Assembly: GCA_041748615.1 (NCBI GenBank)
Contig: JBGTCY010000204.1
Location: forward strand, 1-26,273
Length of the DNA stretch: 26,273 bases
DNA from: JBGTCY01 sp041748615
GTDB taxonomy: Bacteria; Bacteroidota; Bacteroidia; Chitinophagales; CAIOSU01
Direction of reading: 5' to 3'
Within the stretch, counting starts at the first letter, position 1; the number at the start of each line of letters is the position of its first letter. A program made the position numbers and the translations under genes. A model generated the notes under the pieces. That model was not told where the DNA came from. It saw only the letters and a list, made by a program, of their open reading frames with translations, and did no database searches. This document shows, in pieces, positions 17,671 to 25,759 of this stretch.

Positions 17671-17701
17671 TGTGAAAATTTTATTATTATCAGTATATTT
17701 G
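17671..17701 (+). promoter_or_regulatory. Candidate Bacteroidota-type promoter of the secreted-protein gene
   Basis: TATATTTG at 17694-17701 fits the TAnnTTTG -7 box. TGTG at 17671-17674, 19 nt upstream, is one mismatch from the TTTG -33 box. The ATG follows at 17724, giving a short leader. The rest of the 17471-17723 gap has no ORF that I can support. It contains a phrase (CCTGTTATCCTGTGAAAAT) resembling intergenic repeat words I associate with this phylum. Confidence 0.45.
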
Positions 17702-17723
17702 ATGCACTCAAAAAATTTATGTT

Positions 17724-20700
17724 ATGAAAACACTTTCTTTCCATCTGCCGGCAGTCATTTTATTCTTGACGGTTTGTTTTTTATCAGTAAACGCGCAACA
17801 AGGAGGGACAAGCCCCTTGCATGGCACGACAGAAGTTTTTGGCAACTCTGAAATCTTCCTGCTGTGGGATCAGGCAACTCAAAGCCAGGACGTAGAGGTA
17901 CACGCCCAAATTGTGGATTTTTTGTTTGTTCCCAGCGGTCCGTTAAATCAAAATTTCAGTTATAAATCTAAACAGACTGAGAGCGGTCAGTACGGCAATT
18001 TCGGCAGCCGCTCAATGAAAGTGGCGAAAGGCGATTTCAATGGTGATGGTTTTCATGATGTAGTAGCCGCCTGGGTGAATCAAAATAATCAAATCACGCT
18101 CTCGATTCCTGCAATCAATAAAAACACCTTGTCATGGTCGAATGCCACGAAGACGACCATCGGAGGTCCGTTGGCATCAAACCCCACTGCATATTCCGGC
18201 AAAATTCGTCTTGCCACCGGCAACTTTGATAACAACTATGCTGATGAAGAATTTGTTGTGGCTTACCGCAATCACAGCGACAATCTGATTTACATTGAAG
18301 TCTATGATGTGGATGCAAACGGCAATCCCCAGTTGCTGACTTCCATCAGTGATGAATCATTACAAATCATCGGCAGCTATGAATCCTTTGATATTGCCGT
18401 TGCTGATTTTGACCTAAACGGTACTTCTGAAATCGTTCTGCTTTCAAGAACCAACAATAGCGCGTTTGTGAAAATCTACGGGTTGGATGAAAACGGCAAC
18501 CTGCAGGCGAAAACAAAAAGAAATATCGTCACCAACCTCACGGTGAACGGTTTTGTCATGAGCGTCACCACAGGGTTGTATAATGATGACGCGATTCCGG
18601 ATATCGCGATTGTATTTGGCAGAATAGATGGCAACTCCGGTGCGCCACATGATACTTACTTGTATTTATTGGAAGTTGCGGATGATACCACGAAACAAAA
18701 TTCAACGGTTGATACGATTTTGTTTAATCCGAATCAAGTTGTGAATCTGCGCCTGTCGCCCAACGAACAGTCTGCGCTGTCGCTACGTTCGGGCGACCTG
18801 AATGGCGATAACAGGGATGACGTGATTCTCGGTTTGTCCTGCGGCTTCAGAGTCTTTGATGCTAACAACAACCTACAGTTGACAGAACGAATGTGCACCT
18901 GTGGCTTTCAGGATGAATTTCAGTTCAGTGATGATTTTTTTGATGTAGGCGATATGACGCGAAACGGCAGGGCGGAAATCGCGATTCTGAAAAACTTTTT
19001 TGATGCGAATAATTCCAACACACAACGTTTTTCATTTGAGGTGTATTCCTTCGGCACCAATCTGAGTCTGGGCGGTTCGACCTTAGTTGCACAGAATAAT
19101 TTCTTCGAACAGCAAGACCTTGCTCCGCTGCCTTTAGGAAATGATATGAAGCAAAGGCATTATGCGATGGTGGTGGGTGATTTTGACGGAGACAGGGTGC
19201 GCATTGGTGCCGGTAGGAAATATGTAAGAACCGATATTGTTCAGCCATTAGTCATTCTCAACGCTCCACCGATTCATTTCGACATCTTGGATAGTGTTGC
19301 TTACGATGTAAATAAATGTTATAACCAAAACACGTGCGAACATAAAGCCACTTATGTTTTTCAAAATGACAACCAGGTGCGTGTTCAATCCACTGTGACG
19401 CGCGACTGGGGCGTCAGTTCTACATTGAGCGCTGGGGGAAGCCTCCTTGGGGTTGGCGTGAATGCGAAACTGACGGCAAGGTATGGCGAGAATTTTTCCA
19501 AAACCAATTCATCCACGCAAAAAGTAACGGTCATCACAGAAGTATCCGCGCGGGATGATGACCTTATTTATGCCACCGTCACCGACTATGATGTGTGGGA
19601 GCATGAATTGATTGAGAATGATACGTTGAAAGGACATATCCTTGTTTTAGTACCGAAGCTGACAGAAAACCGCTGGTTCCCAAGTAAAAGTTGGAGTGCT
19701 TACACGTATGTTCCCGACCATGAAGTGGGCAACATTCTTTCTTACCGTGCTTACACACAATTGTCTCAAAATCCTGCCTTTGAAGATGGGATTCGCGCAT
19801 CCTACCAGAGCGACAGTTATGTGCTGGATGCTAATCAAAACTATAACTGGACATTGCAGTGGTCTGACTTTAGCAACGTGAATGTTTCCAACACGAAAAA
19901 AATCGGACTTGAAGCGGGTCTTGAAGTCAGCAAGTGGGGAATCAGCGTTGGTGTGGAAGGGACTTATGAGCAAAGTGAACTTTCTACCCATGAAACCGAA
20001 GTAGGCGACCAAATCACCGTAAAAGTGGAATTGCGCACTGTTGATAAAAGTTTGGGTGAAACCAGCTACACAGTAACTCCTTATACCTATTGGTCAACTA
20101 ATGGCGCGTTAACGCTTGATTACGCGGTGCGTCCCGAAGAGCCGGTTCCGGGCGGCTCAGACACCTGGTGGACAACCCATTACAAGGATACCGTATTGAA
20201 AAAACCTGACCCCGCTTTTATTCTTCCCTGGCGCTACGACCCTGAAAAAGGATTTACCTTGCAAGATCAGATAAAGCGGAGACAGACAAAGTCCATCACC
20301 TTCTTCCCTGAATTTCCGCAGCCGGGAGACACTGTGAGGATTCGCGCGCGCATTCATAATTTCAGTTTGCTGCCGACTCTCAGTCCGGTGAAAGTGGCGT
20401 TTTATTCCGGTGACCCCAATGCTGGCGGCACACGCCTCACGGACATCAATGGCAACGACCATGTTTTAACGAGCGGACCAATTGCTGAAAGAGCAAGCGA
20501 TTTGGTAGAATTTTTCTGGGTGTTTCCTGCCGGATTAGGTTCCGCTCCGCGCATCTTTGGATTTATTGACCCCGATGATTCGCTGGTTGAAATTCATAAA
20601 AACAACAACATCGGTTTCAATATACTCGGTCAGCAGGGATTGTCGCCAGTCAGCATTCAGGAAGTCGCTCCGGTGGTGATTACCGGCAACATCAGCAAAC

Positions 20701-20942
20701 TGTATCCCAATCCGGCTGTTGACATGGCGAGCATCCGCTTTGAATTGAAACAGTCTGCATACGTCACGCTGAATCTGTTTGACATGCAGGGACGCGTGGT
20801 GAAATCATTCCTCAACGGCAATGAATCAGCAGGCATTTATGATGTGAGTTTTGATACGCGGACGCTGCAAAGCGGGATGTATCTCTACCGCTTGCAAATC
20901 AATGATTATGCAGAAACGGGAAGGATGATGATTGCGAAGTAA
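17724..20942 (+). CDS. Secreted FG-GAP propeller protein with type IX sorting domain
   Basis: Large secreted protein of 1072 residues and unknown function. A signal peptide (about 1-24, ending VNA) is followed by seven FG-GAP/VCBS-like repeats whose GD-type turns start near residues 103, 166, 227, 284, 357, 409 and 485. That number would close a seven-bladed propeller. Residues about 517-835 are an uncharacterised beta-rich region with two Ser/Thr-flanked alternating stretches (about 557-608 and 719-773). A CARDB-like beta-sandwich (about 855-965) follows, then a type IX secretion sorting domain (about 993-1072) beginning KLYPNPA and ending GRMMIAK. The last domain implies export across the outer membrane and surface attachment or release. 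The repeats often bind calcium or partners. A pore-forming or adhesive role for the middle region is speculation. It is monocistronic, with its own promoter candidate and a strong terminator. Confidence 0.85.
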   Translation: MKTLSFHLPAVILFLTVCFLSVNAQQGGTSPLHGTTEVFGNSEIFLLWDQATQSQDVEVHAQIVDFLFVPSGPLNQNFSYKSKQTESGQYGNFGSRSMKVAKGDFNGDGFHDVVAAWVNQNNQITLSIPAINKNTLSWSNATKTTIGGPLASNPTAYSGKIRLATGNFDNNYADEEFVVAYRNHSDNLIYIEVYDVDANGNPQLLTSISDESLQIIGSYESFDIAVADFDLNGTSEIVLLSRTNNSAFVKIYGLDENGNLQAKTKRNIVTNLTVNGFVMSVTTGLYNDDAIPDIAIVFGRIDGNSGAPHDTYLYLLEVADDTTKQNSTVDTILFNPNQVVNLRLSPNEQSALSLRSGDLNGDNRDDVILGLSCGFRVFDANNNLQLTERMCTCGFQDEFQFSDDFFDVGDMTRNGRAEIAILKNFFDANNSNTQRFSFEVYSFGTNLSLGGSTLVAQNNFFEQQDLAPLPLGNDMKQRHYAMVVGDFDGDRVRIGAGRKYVRTDIVQPLVILNAPPIHFDILDSVAYDVNKCYNQNTCEHKATYVFQNDNQVRVQSTVTRDWGVSSTLSAGGSLLGVGVNAKLTARYGENFSKTNSSTQKVTVITEVSARDDDLIYATVTDYDVWEHELIENDTLKGHILVLVPKLTENRWFPSKSWSAYTYVPDHEVGNILSYRAYTQLSQNPAFEDGIRASYQSDSYVLDANQNYNWTLQWSDFSNVNVSNTKKIGLEAGLEVSKWGISVGVEGTYEQSELSTHETEVGDQITVKVELRTVDKSLGETSYTVTPYTYWSTNGALTLDYAVRPEEPVPGGSDTWWTTHYKDTVLKKPDPAFILPWRYDPEKGFTLQDQIKRRQTKSITFFPEFPQPGDTVRIRARIHNFSLLPTLSPVKVAFYSGDPNAGGTRLTDINGNDHVLTSGPIAERASDLVEFFWVFPAGLGSAPRIFGFIDPDDSLVEIHKNNNIGFNILGQQGLSPVSIQEVAPVVITGNISKLYPNPAVDMASIRFELKQSAYVTLNLFDMQGRVVKSFLNGNESAGIYDVSFDTRTLQSGMYLYRLQINDYAETGRMMIAK

Positions 20943-20987
20943 AAGATTAGATGGAAACATTCGCAATTTTTGAAACCTGCAATAGCA

Positions 20988-21010
20988 GATATTAGACTTT
21001 AGATATTAGA
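20988..21010. repeat. Short direct repeat AGATATTAGA
   Basis: AGATATTAGA occurs at 20988-20997 and 21001-21010, joined by CTT, in the spacer after the secreted-protein gene. Its word-like, low-complexity look resembles the 14684-14800 repeats, though the words differ. The copy number is too small to prove a family. Confidence 0.4.
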
Positions 21011-21040
21011 TGAATTGAGGTTTTTGGAAATGTGCCTAAG

Positions 21041-21085
21041 AAAGTCATCCGGAGTTTTTTCATCAACCCCGGATGACTTTTTTTT
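21041..21085 (+). terminator. Strong intrinsic terminator
   Basis: AAAGTCATCCGG (21041-21052) and CCGGATGACTTT (21069-21080) form a perfect 12-bp stem around a 16-nt loop. A T-run follows at 21078-21085. It lies about 100 nt after the secreted-protein gene and closes its transcript before the yqeY-like gene. Confidence 0.88.
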
Positions 21086-21117
21086 ATGTCCGGAATATCA
21101 ATGAGTCTGCTAATCTT

Positions 21118-21125
21118 TAACTTTG
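21118..21125 (+). promoter_or_regulatory. Candidate -7 box of the yqeY-like gene
   Basis: TAACTTTG fits the Bacteroidota -7 consensus TAnnTTTG and ends 16 nt before the ATG. No TTG is seen at the expected -33 distance, so support is partial. The strong terminator just upstream makes a fresh promoter here necessary. Confidence 0.4.
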
Positions 21126-21141
21126 TTTTAAATTCAATGTT

Positions 21142-21591
21142 ATGAGTCTTGAACAAAAAATTATGGCTGCCATGAAGGAAGCCATGCTTTCGAAAAATGA
21201 AGCGGCACTGCGCGGCTTAAGAGCGGTGAAATCCGCAATTCTCCTTGTGAAGACCGCTGAGGGAGGGAATAAAGAAATGACGGAAGAGCAGGAAATTCAG
21301 ATGTTGCAAAAATTGGTGAAGCAACGCAAAGACAGCCTTGCCATCTTCGAACAGCAAAATCGCGCTGACCTTGCTCAAAAAGAAAAAGAGGAAATCGAAG
21401 TCATCGAAAAATTTCTGCCGCAACAAATGAGCGCGGATGAACTAAAAAGTTTTATTCAGAAAATCATCACGGATACCGGAGCTTCCGGCATCAAGGATAT
21501 GGGAAAAGTGATGGGGCTTGCCTCCAAACAATTAGCCGGCAAAGCGGATAATAAAACTGTGTCTGAAATGGTGAAGGGGTTGCTCTCCTGA
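21142..21591 (+). CDS. GatB/YqeY domain protein
   Basis: Soluble protein of 149 residues matching the stand-alone YqeY family, which is related to the C-terminal tRNA-binding domain of the GatB amidotransferase subunit. Family landmarks are the N-terminal helix with ALRGLRAVKSAIL, the segment EEIEVIEKFLPQQM (about 81-94), and the C-terminal MGKVMGLASKQLAGKADNKTV. A role in tRNA-dependent amidation is only inferred from homology, and the stand-alone proteins remain poorly characterised. Its stop is 4 nt from the stop of the convergent clpS gene. Confidence 0.9.
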   Translation: MSLEQKIMAAMKEAMLSKNEAALRGLRAVKSAILLVKTAEGGNKEMTEEQEIQMLQKLVKQRKDSLAIFEQQNRADLAQKEKEEIEVIEKFLPQQMSADELKSFIQKIITDTGASGIKDMGKVMGLASKQLAGKADNKTVSEMVKGLLS

Positions 21592-21595
21592 ATGA

Positions 21596-21886
21596 TTATT
21601 CAATCACCGCGTTGATGCCGCGGTCGGTTAAGCCTGTTTTCAGCGGCTCCAATCTTTCAAAAACATCTTCTTTCACGCTTGCTTTTCCTTTAAAGTGAAT
21701 GAGGAGAGAGAGTTGTTCCGCCTGTTCTTCATTGTGTCCGCAAACTTCACACAATGACTGAATCACCCAATCGAAAGTATTCACGTTATCATTATAGACG
21801 ATGAGATGTTTGACATCAACGAGTTCCTCGATAGTGTCAGTGTAATTTCCGGTAAGTAGCGATTCTTGTGTGAGCAGTTCTGACAT
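21596..21886 (-). CDS. clpS: ATP-dependent Clp protease adaptor ClpS
   Basis: Adaptor that binds N-degron substrates and hands them to ClpAP or ClpCP-type proteases. The product from the chosen start has 96 residues, the usual ClpS size. The substrate-binding signature LIVYNDNVNTFDWVI, the following helix with AEQLSLLIHFKGKA, and the C-terminal ELEPL-like stretch (ERLEPLKTGLTDRGINAVIE) identify it. An in-frame ATG at 21937 would add 17 residues and overlap the rmuC stop as ATGA. That suggests possible translational coupling, but the extra residues (STQRVFLNSFKHFV) do not look like a ClpS N-terminus. It is the last gene of the leftward group. Confidence 0.87.
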   Translation of the reverse strand: MSELLTQESLLTGNYTDTIEELVDVKHLIVYNDNVNTFDWVIQSLCEVCGHNEEQAEQLSLLIHFKGKASVKEDVFERLEPLKTGLTDRGINAVIE

Positions 21887-21933
21887 AACGAAGTGTTTAA
21901 ACGAATTTAAGAAAACTCTTTGAGTTGAAATTT

Positions 21934-23424
21934 TCATTCCGCCTCATCTGCATTTTCATCCAGAATTAATTTTGTTTCCGCTGAGGGCAATTCCTGCACA
22001 TGGCGCAGCTTTCGTTCTATCGCCCGGGTGCGCACTTCGGAAGTATCAATCACGTTGGTAGCTTCAATCAGTTTCTTTTTTGTTTTTGCCAGCACATCTC
22101 CAAACTGCCCGAATTCCGTTTTCACCGCGCCCAGCAAATCCCACACTTCGCTGCTGCGTTTTTCGATGGCAAGCGTGCGGAATCCCATTTGCAGGCTGTT
22201 CAGCAAGGCGCTCAGCGTGGTGGGTCCGGTAATCGTGATTTTGTAATCACGCTGAAGTTGTTCAAATAATCCCGGCACACGCAACACTTCGCCAAACAAA
22301 CTTTCATAGGGCAAAAACATAATGCCGTATTCGGTGGTATTGGGCGGGTCAATGTATTTTTCCTTGATGTCCTTCGCATTTTTTTTAATGCCGCTGATGA
22401 ATGCTTTACGGTATTCCTCAATTTTTTCCACGTCACCCTTATCGTAAGCGTCCACCAATGCTTCATAATCTTCTTTCGGAAATTTGGAATCAATCGGCAG
22501 CCAAAGTATTTTTTCCAGATTATTTCCGTGTGGCATTTTAATGGCAAACTCCACAACCGCTCCACTGCCGGTTTTCGTTTTCACATTTTTCTCATATTGC
22601 TCGTTGGTCAATAAATCTTCAATGATGTTTTGCAACTGATATTCGCCCAATACCCCTCTTGATTTCACATTGCTCATTACTTTTTTTAAATCACCCACGC
22701 TTGTTGCAAGATTTTGCATTTCACCCAAACCTTTGTGAACGGCTTCAAGACGGTCACTTACTTGTTTGAAAGATTCACCAAGGCGTTTTTCAAGCGTTTC
22801 ATTTAGTTTTTCATCCACCGTTTTGCGCATTTCGTCTAATTTTTTTTCGTTGCCATCCTGCAATTCAGCAATCTTTTTTTCAACGGTATTTCGGATGAGT
22901 TCCAAATGCTTACCGATAGATTCATTTTGTGCATTTTGATTTTTGATGAGGTCGGAAATATTATTTCGTTGAGTATCAGAAAAATTCCGGAGAGAAGTAT
23001 TCAATTCATTTTTGAATAACTCTAAATTTTCTTTTAACTCTCCGCGGTCATTTTTGCTTTTTACATCCAGCGTAGTTTGAAATTCTTTGAGTTTATCTTC
23101 AATGGTTTTTCGAATCGCCTCCAATTTTTCATCGTTGGATTTCGTGAGTGTTCCGAGTTGTCCTGAAAATGTTTGAGTAAATGCGTTCAACTGTTTCCCC
23201 GTTTCCTCTCTTAAATCCCTGGCGCTGTCTGACTGTTCTTTGCGATTCGCTGAAAATTCATTTTTAATTTCACCGGAGTTGTCTTTTATATTTTGTGAAA
23301 TCGTGCCGAGTGAATATTTGATTTCTTTCAATTCGTCCCCCTGGTCTTTTTTTCCTGTTTTAAAGGTTAAAAAAATATTGACAACAAGCAGGATGACAAT
23401 GATGATGATGAGAATGAGTTCCAT
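21934..23424 (-). CDS. rmuC: RmuC family protein, predicted DNA-associated nuclease-like
   Basis: Product of 496 residues with one N-terminal membrane helix (about 2-21), a long coiled coil of charged repeats (about 30-235, for example EAIRKTIEDKLKEF and EMRKTVDEKLNETL), and the RmuC core domain starting near 240 with RGVLGEYQLQNIIEDLL around residues 256-272. The core includes PIDSKFPKEDYEALV and GPTTLSALLNSLQMGFRTL. E. coli RmuC limits recombination at inverted repeats, and the core is distantly related to nuclease folds. The biochemical activity here is inferred only from family. Its stop overlaps the alternative clpS ATG by 4 nt (ATGA), and the gap to aroE upstream is 64 nt. Confidence 0.92.
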   Translation of the reverse strand: MELILIIIIVILLVVNIFLTFKTGKKDQGDELKEIKYSLGTISQNIKDNSGEIKNEFSANRKEQSDSARDLREETGKQLNAFTQTFSGQLGTLTKSNDEKLEAIRKTIEDKLKEFQTTLDVKSKNDRGELKENLELFKNELNTSLRNFSDTQRNNISDLIKNQNAQNESIGKHLELIRNTVEKKIAELQDGNEKKLDEMRKTVDEKLNETLEKRLGESFKQVSDRLEAVHKGLGEMQNLATSVGDLKKVMSNVKSRGVLGEYQLQNIIEDLLTNEQYEKNVKTKTGSGAVVEFAIKMPHGNNLEKILWLPIDSKFPKEDYEALVDAYDKGDVEKIEEYRKAFISGIKKNAKDIKEKYIDPPNTTEYGIMFLPYESLFGEVLRVPGLFEQLQRDYKITITGPTTLSALLNSLQMGFRTLAIEKRSSEVWDLLGAVKTEFGQFGDVLAKTKKKLIEATNVIDTSEVRTRAIERKLRHVQELPSAETKLILDENADEAE

Positions 23425-23488
23425 AGATGAGAATTGATGAAGAGATTGAAATTAAATCCTATCGGGTAAAGATAAGGCAACGCTGATT

Positions 23489-24226
23489 TTAGAATCCGTT
23501 CCAGATTTTCCAGCTTTCTTCCGCCTGCGAAACCAACATGTCGTAACCGTTTTTTGTCTGTGCTTTTTTTTCTTTTCCTTTTTTCAAAAACAGGGTGAGT
23601 TCAGGATTGTAAATCAGGTCATACAATAAATGTTTACCGGTGAGACGGTGATAAGGAATTTCCGGAGCCTGTTCAACATTAGGGTACATCCCGATGGGAG
23701 TGGTATTGATAATCAGCAGATGTTCCGATAGGATGTCAGCAGTTAAATCGCTGTAACGAATTGTATTTTCATTTTTTGGATTTCTTGAAACAAACGTGAA
23801 GCCGATGTCTAATTTTTCCAAAGCGAATTTGACGGCAAGCGATGCGCCACCGGTTCCAAGAATCAGCGCGCGCTGATGCACAGGTTGTATCAACGGAATC
23901 AGCGAACGCGAAAAGCCGATGTAATCTGTATTAAATCCTTTCAGTTTTCCGGATGATATTTTGATGGTATTCACGGCACCGATATGCGCGGCAACTTCAT
24001 CGGTTTCATCTAAGTAATTGAGCACGGATGTTTTATAGGGAATCGTGACATTCAGTCCGCGCAAGTCCGGTTGTGCAGTAATGAGTTCGGGCAGGGTTTC
24101 TATTTTTTCTATCGAAAAATTTTCATACCGGGCATCCTGTATTTTTTCCCGAGAAAATTTCTCCGTGAAATAAGTTTTTGAAAAAGAATGGGAAAGCGGG
24201 TAGCCTATGAGTCCGAAAAGGCGCAT
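23489..24226 (-). CDS. aroE: Shikimate dehydrogenase
   Basis: NADPH-dependent reduction of 3-dehydroshikimate to shikimate, step four of aromatic amino acid synthesis, in the cytoplasm. The product has 245 residues, somewhat shorter than the roughly 270 of E. coli AroE. Shikimate-binding Ser14 and Ser16 lie in GYPLSHSFS. Catalytic Lys65 is in NVTIPYK and Asp101 in FNTDYIGF, matching the catalytic Lys/Asp pair. The nucleotide-binding GTGGAS is at 124-129, NTTPIGMYP follows, and the C-terminal NGYDMLVSQAEESWKIW closes the active site. It begins 14 nt after the TPR gene stop, so the two are likely co-transcribed. Confidence 0.94.
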   Translation of the reverse strand: MRLFGLIGYPLSHSFSKTYFTEKFSREKIQDARYENFSIEKIETLPELITAQPDLRGLNVTIPYKTSVLNYLDETDEVAAHIGAVNTIKISSGKLKGFNTDYIGFSRSLIPLIQPVHQRALILGTGGASLAVKFALEKLDIGFTFVSRNPKNENTIRYSDLTADILSEHLLIINTTPIGMYPNVEQAPEIPYHRLTGKHLLYDLIYNPELTLFLKKGKEKKAQTKNGYDMLVSQAEESWKIWNGF

Positions 24227-24240
24227 CAGCGGTTTAAAAA

Positions 24241-25650
24241 TTATTGAGCGTATTGCAGAATCACCTGCTGAACGGCAGCGTCTTCCTGCATGGTCGCTGC
24301 GATCTCATAGACAATAGGATGCAGTTTGTAATCAATCAGCAGTCCGTATTCAAGGTGGATTAATGCCTCTTTTTTATTTCCCACCAAATAATAGTAAGCG
24401 CTCTTTACATAAGTGATGTCGGGCGGATTGTCGAATTGCTCCAGCGCTTCATCAAGCGTGACGAATGATTCACGATACATGCCGGACTCCAAAAGTGTTC
24501 TCGCCAAAGCAAGCCAGGCTTCCCTTGAATTGGGGCGAATGTCCACCGCTTTGCGGAAAAGCTCAATGGCGCTGTCGAGGTCAGAAAGTTCATAGCAGGT
24601 GTCGGCAAGCGCTTCAATATAATCGGGGTCATCATCTTTCAGTTTGAAGGCGCGCTCGAAAGAAGAAAGCGCGTTGTTCCACTTGTCTTCCGCGCGGTAG
24701 CATAGTCCGGTGCGGAAAAAAGCTTCATGAAAATGCGGGTCAATATTGATTGCTTTGCGATAATAACTGCGGGCTTTGGTCATGTCATTCAGACATTCAT
24801 AACATTCACCGATATTGAACAAAATTTCTTTTGACGGACGCGTGAGACTCAACCCGTTTTTATAATACTCAATGGCTTTTTTGTAATCCTCCATGCGGAA
24901 AAGCACATCCCCGCAGTCTTTGTAGGCATATTCATAATTTTCATTAATCGCCAGAACATAATCAAAAGCGTCCACCGCTTTTTCATAGAGCCCAAGTCCT
25001 GAAAAAGCATGGGCAAGATTAAACCACGCTAAATAGTTGTAAGGGTCTTTATCAATCACCGCCTGATGAAACTCCACACTTTCCTGGTATTTTTCAATAA
25101 ACTCCACGCAAAACCATAATCTGTTCAAAGCTTCCTCATTGGAAATATCATAATCCAATGATTTTTTCAGGTTTTCAAAAACCAAATCATATTTTTCCCA
25201 TTCTTCATAAATGTCGGCTAACTCAAGATAAAGGTCGCTGATGTCTTCAGCCGGTGCGATGGTGATGGCGTGTTCGATGGTTTCCACCGCTTTTTTGAAT
25301 GACTCCATCCAGACGTAAATATCGGAACGCAGCAGGTAGATTTGAATATCCTGCGCGTCAAACAACTGTGCTTTATCCAAATAAGCGAGCGCCTGGTCAA
25401 ACTGACGGATGTCAAAAAGAAACTGCGCTTTTTTAATATGGAAATAGGCTGAAAACGGATATTGAGCAAGAGCGTGGTCCACCACATGGGATGCTTTCAC
25501 ATTTTTTTCCTCTGTCTCATAAAATTCAATCAACTGTTCAAAGGCTTCCTCTTCAAGAAACAAAGCGGCATTATTGCGTTCCATTTCTTCATATTGAGAA
25601 ACCAAGTCGGAAACATCCGGAAAATCGTCAAAAGGAGAGTTTTCGTGCAT
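24241..25650 (-). CDS. Tetratricopeptide repeat protein
   Basis: Cytoplasmic-looking protein of 469 residues without signal peptide or membrane segments, built mostly of tandem 34-residue TPR helical hairpins from about residue 50 to the C-terminus. Clear units include AYKDCGDVLFRMEDYKKAIEYY, ILFNIGECYECLNDMTKARSYY and AFFRTGLCYRAEDKWNNALSSF, shown here only as anchor phrases (each about one repeat). The N-terminus is acidic (SPFDDFPDVSDLVSQYEEME). TPR arrays bind partner proteins, and the partner is not evident. It is first in the leftward group TPR, aroE, rmuC, clpS, and a good promoter match precedes it. Confidence 0.87.
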   Translation of the reverse strand: MHENSPFDDFPDVSDLVSQYEEMERNNAALFLEEEAFEQLIEFYETEEKNVKASHVVDHALAQYPFSAYFHIKKAQFLFDIRQFDQALAYLDKAQLFDAQDIQIYLLRSDIYVWMESFKKAVETIEHAITIAPAEDISDLYLELADIYEEWEKYDLVFENLKKSLDYDISNEEALNRLWFCVEFIEKYQESVEFHQAVIDKDPYNYLAWFNLAHAFSGLGLYEKAVDAFDYVLAINENYEYAYKDCGDVLFRMEDYKKAIEYYKNGLSLTRPSKEILFNIGECYECLNDMTKARSYYRKAINIDPHFHEAFFRTGLCYRAEDKWNNALSSFERAFKLKDDDPDYIEALADTCYELSDLDSAIELFRKAVDIRPNSREAWLALARTLLESGMYRESFVTLDEALEQFDNPPDITYVKSAYYYLVGNKKEALIHLEYGLLIDYKLHPIVYEIAATMQEDAAVQQVILQYAQ

Positions 25651-25673
25651 GTGGAACGGGAATTAGATACACT

Positions 25674-25704
25674 CAAAGCTATGGACTTAACCTTGAAAAA
25701 GCAA
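25674..25704 (-). promoter_or_regulatory. Bacteroidota-type promoter of the TPR-aroE group
   Basis: Read on the minus strand, TTG (25704-25702) is followed after 20 nt by TAGCTTTG (25681-25674). This fits the -33 TTG and -7 TAnnTTTG elements of the Bacteroidota primary sigma factor. The TPR start codon is 23 nt beyond, a plausible short leader. Confidence 0.6.
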
Positions 25705-25759
25705 TTCTAATTATTCTCATTAACTTACGCTCCGCATTTCTTGAAAAATTCTAACATTT

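Noticed and set aside
19390..20110. Firm call of an aerolysin-type toxin domain
   Set aside because: Only a general strand pattern supports it, with no recognised signature, so it is kept as a hypothesis.
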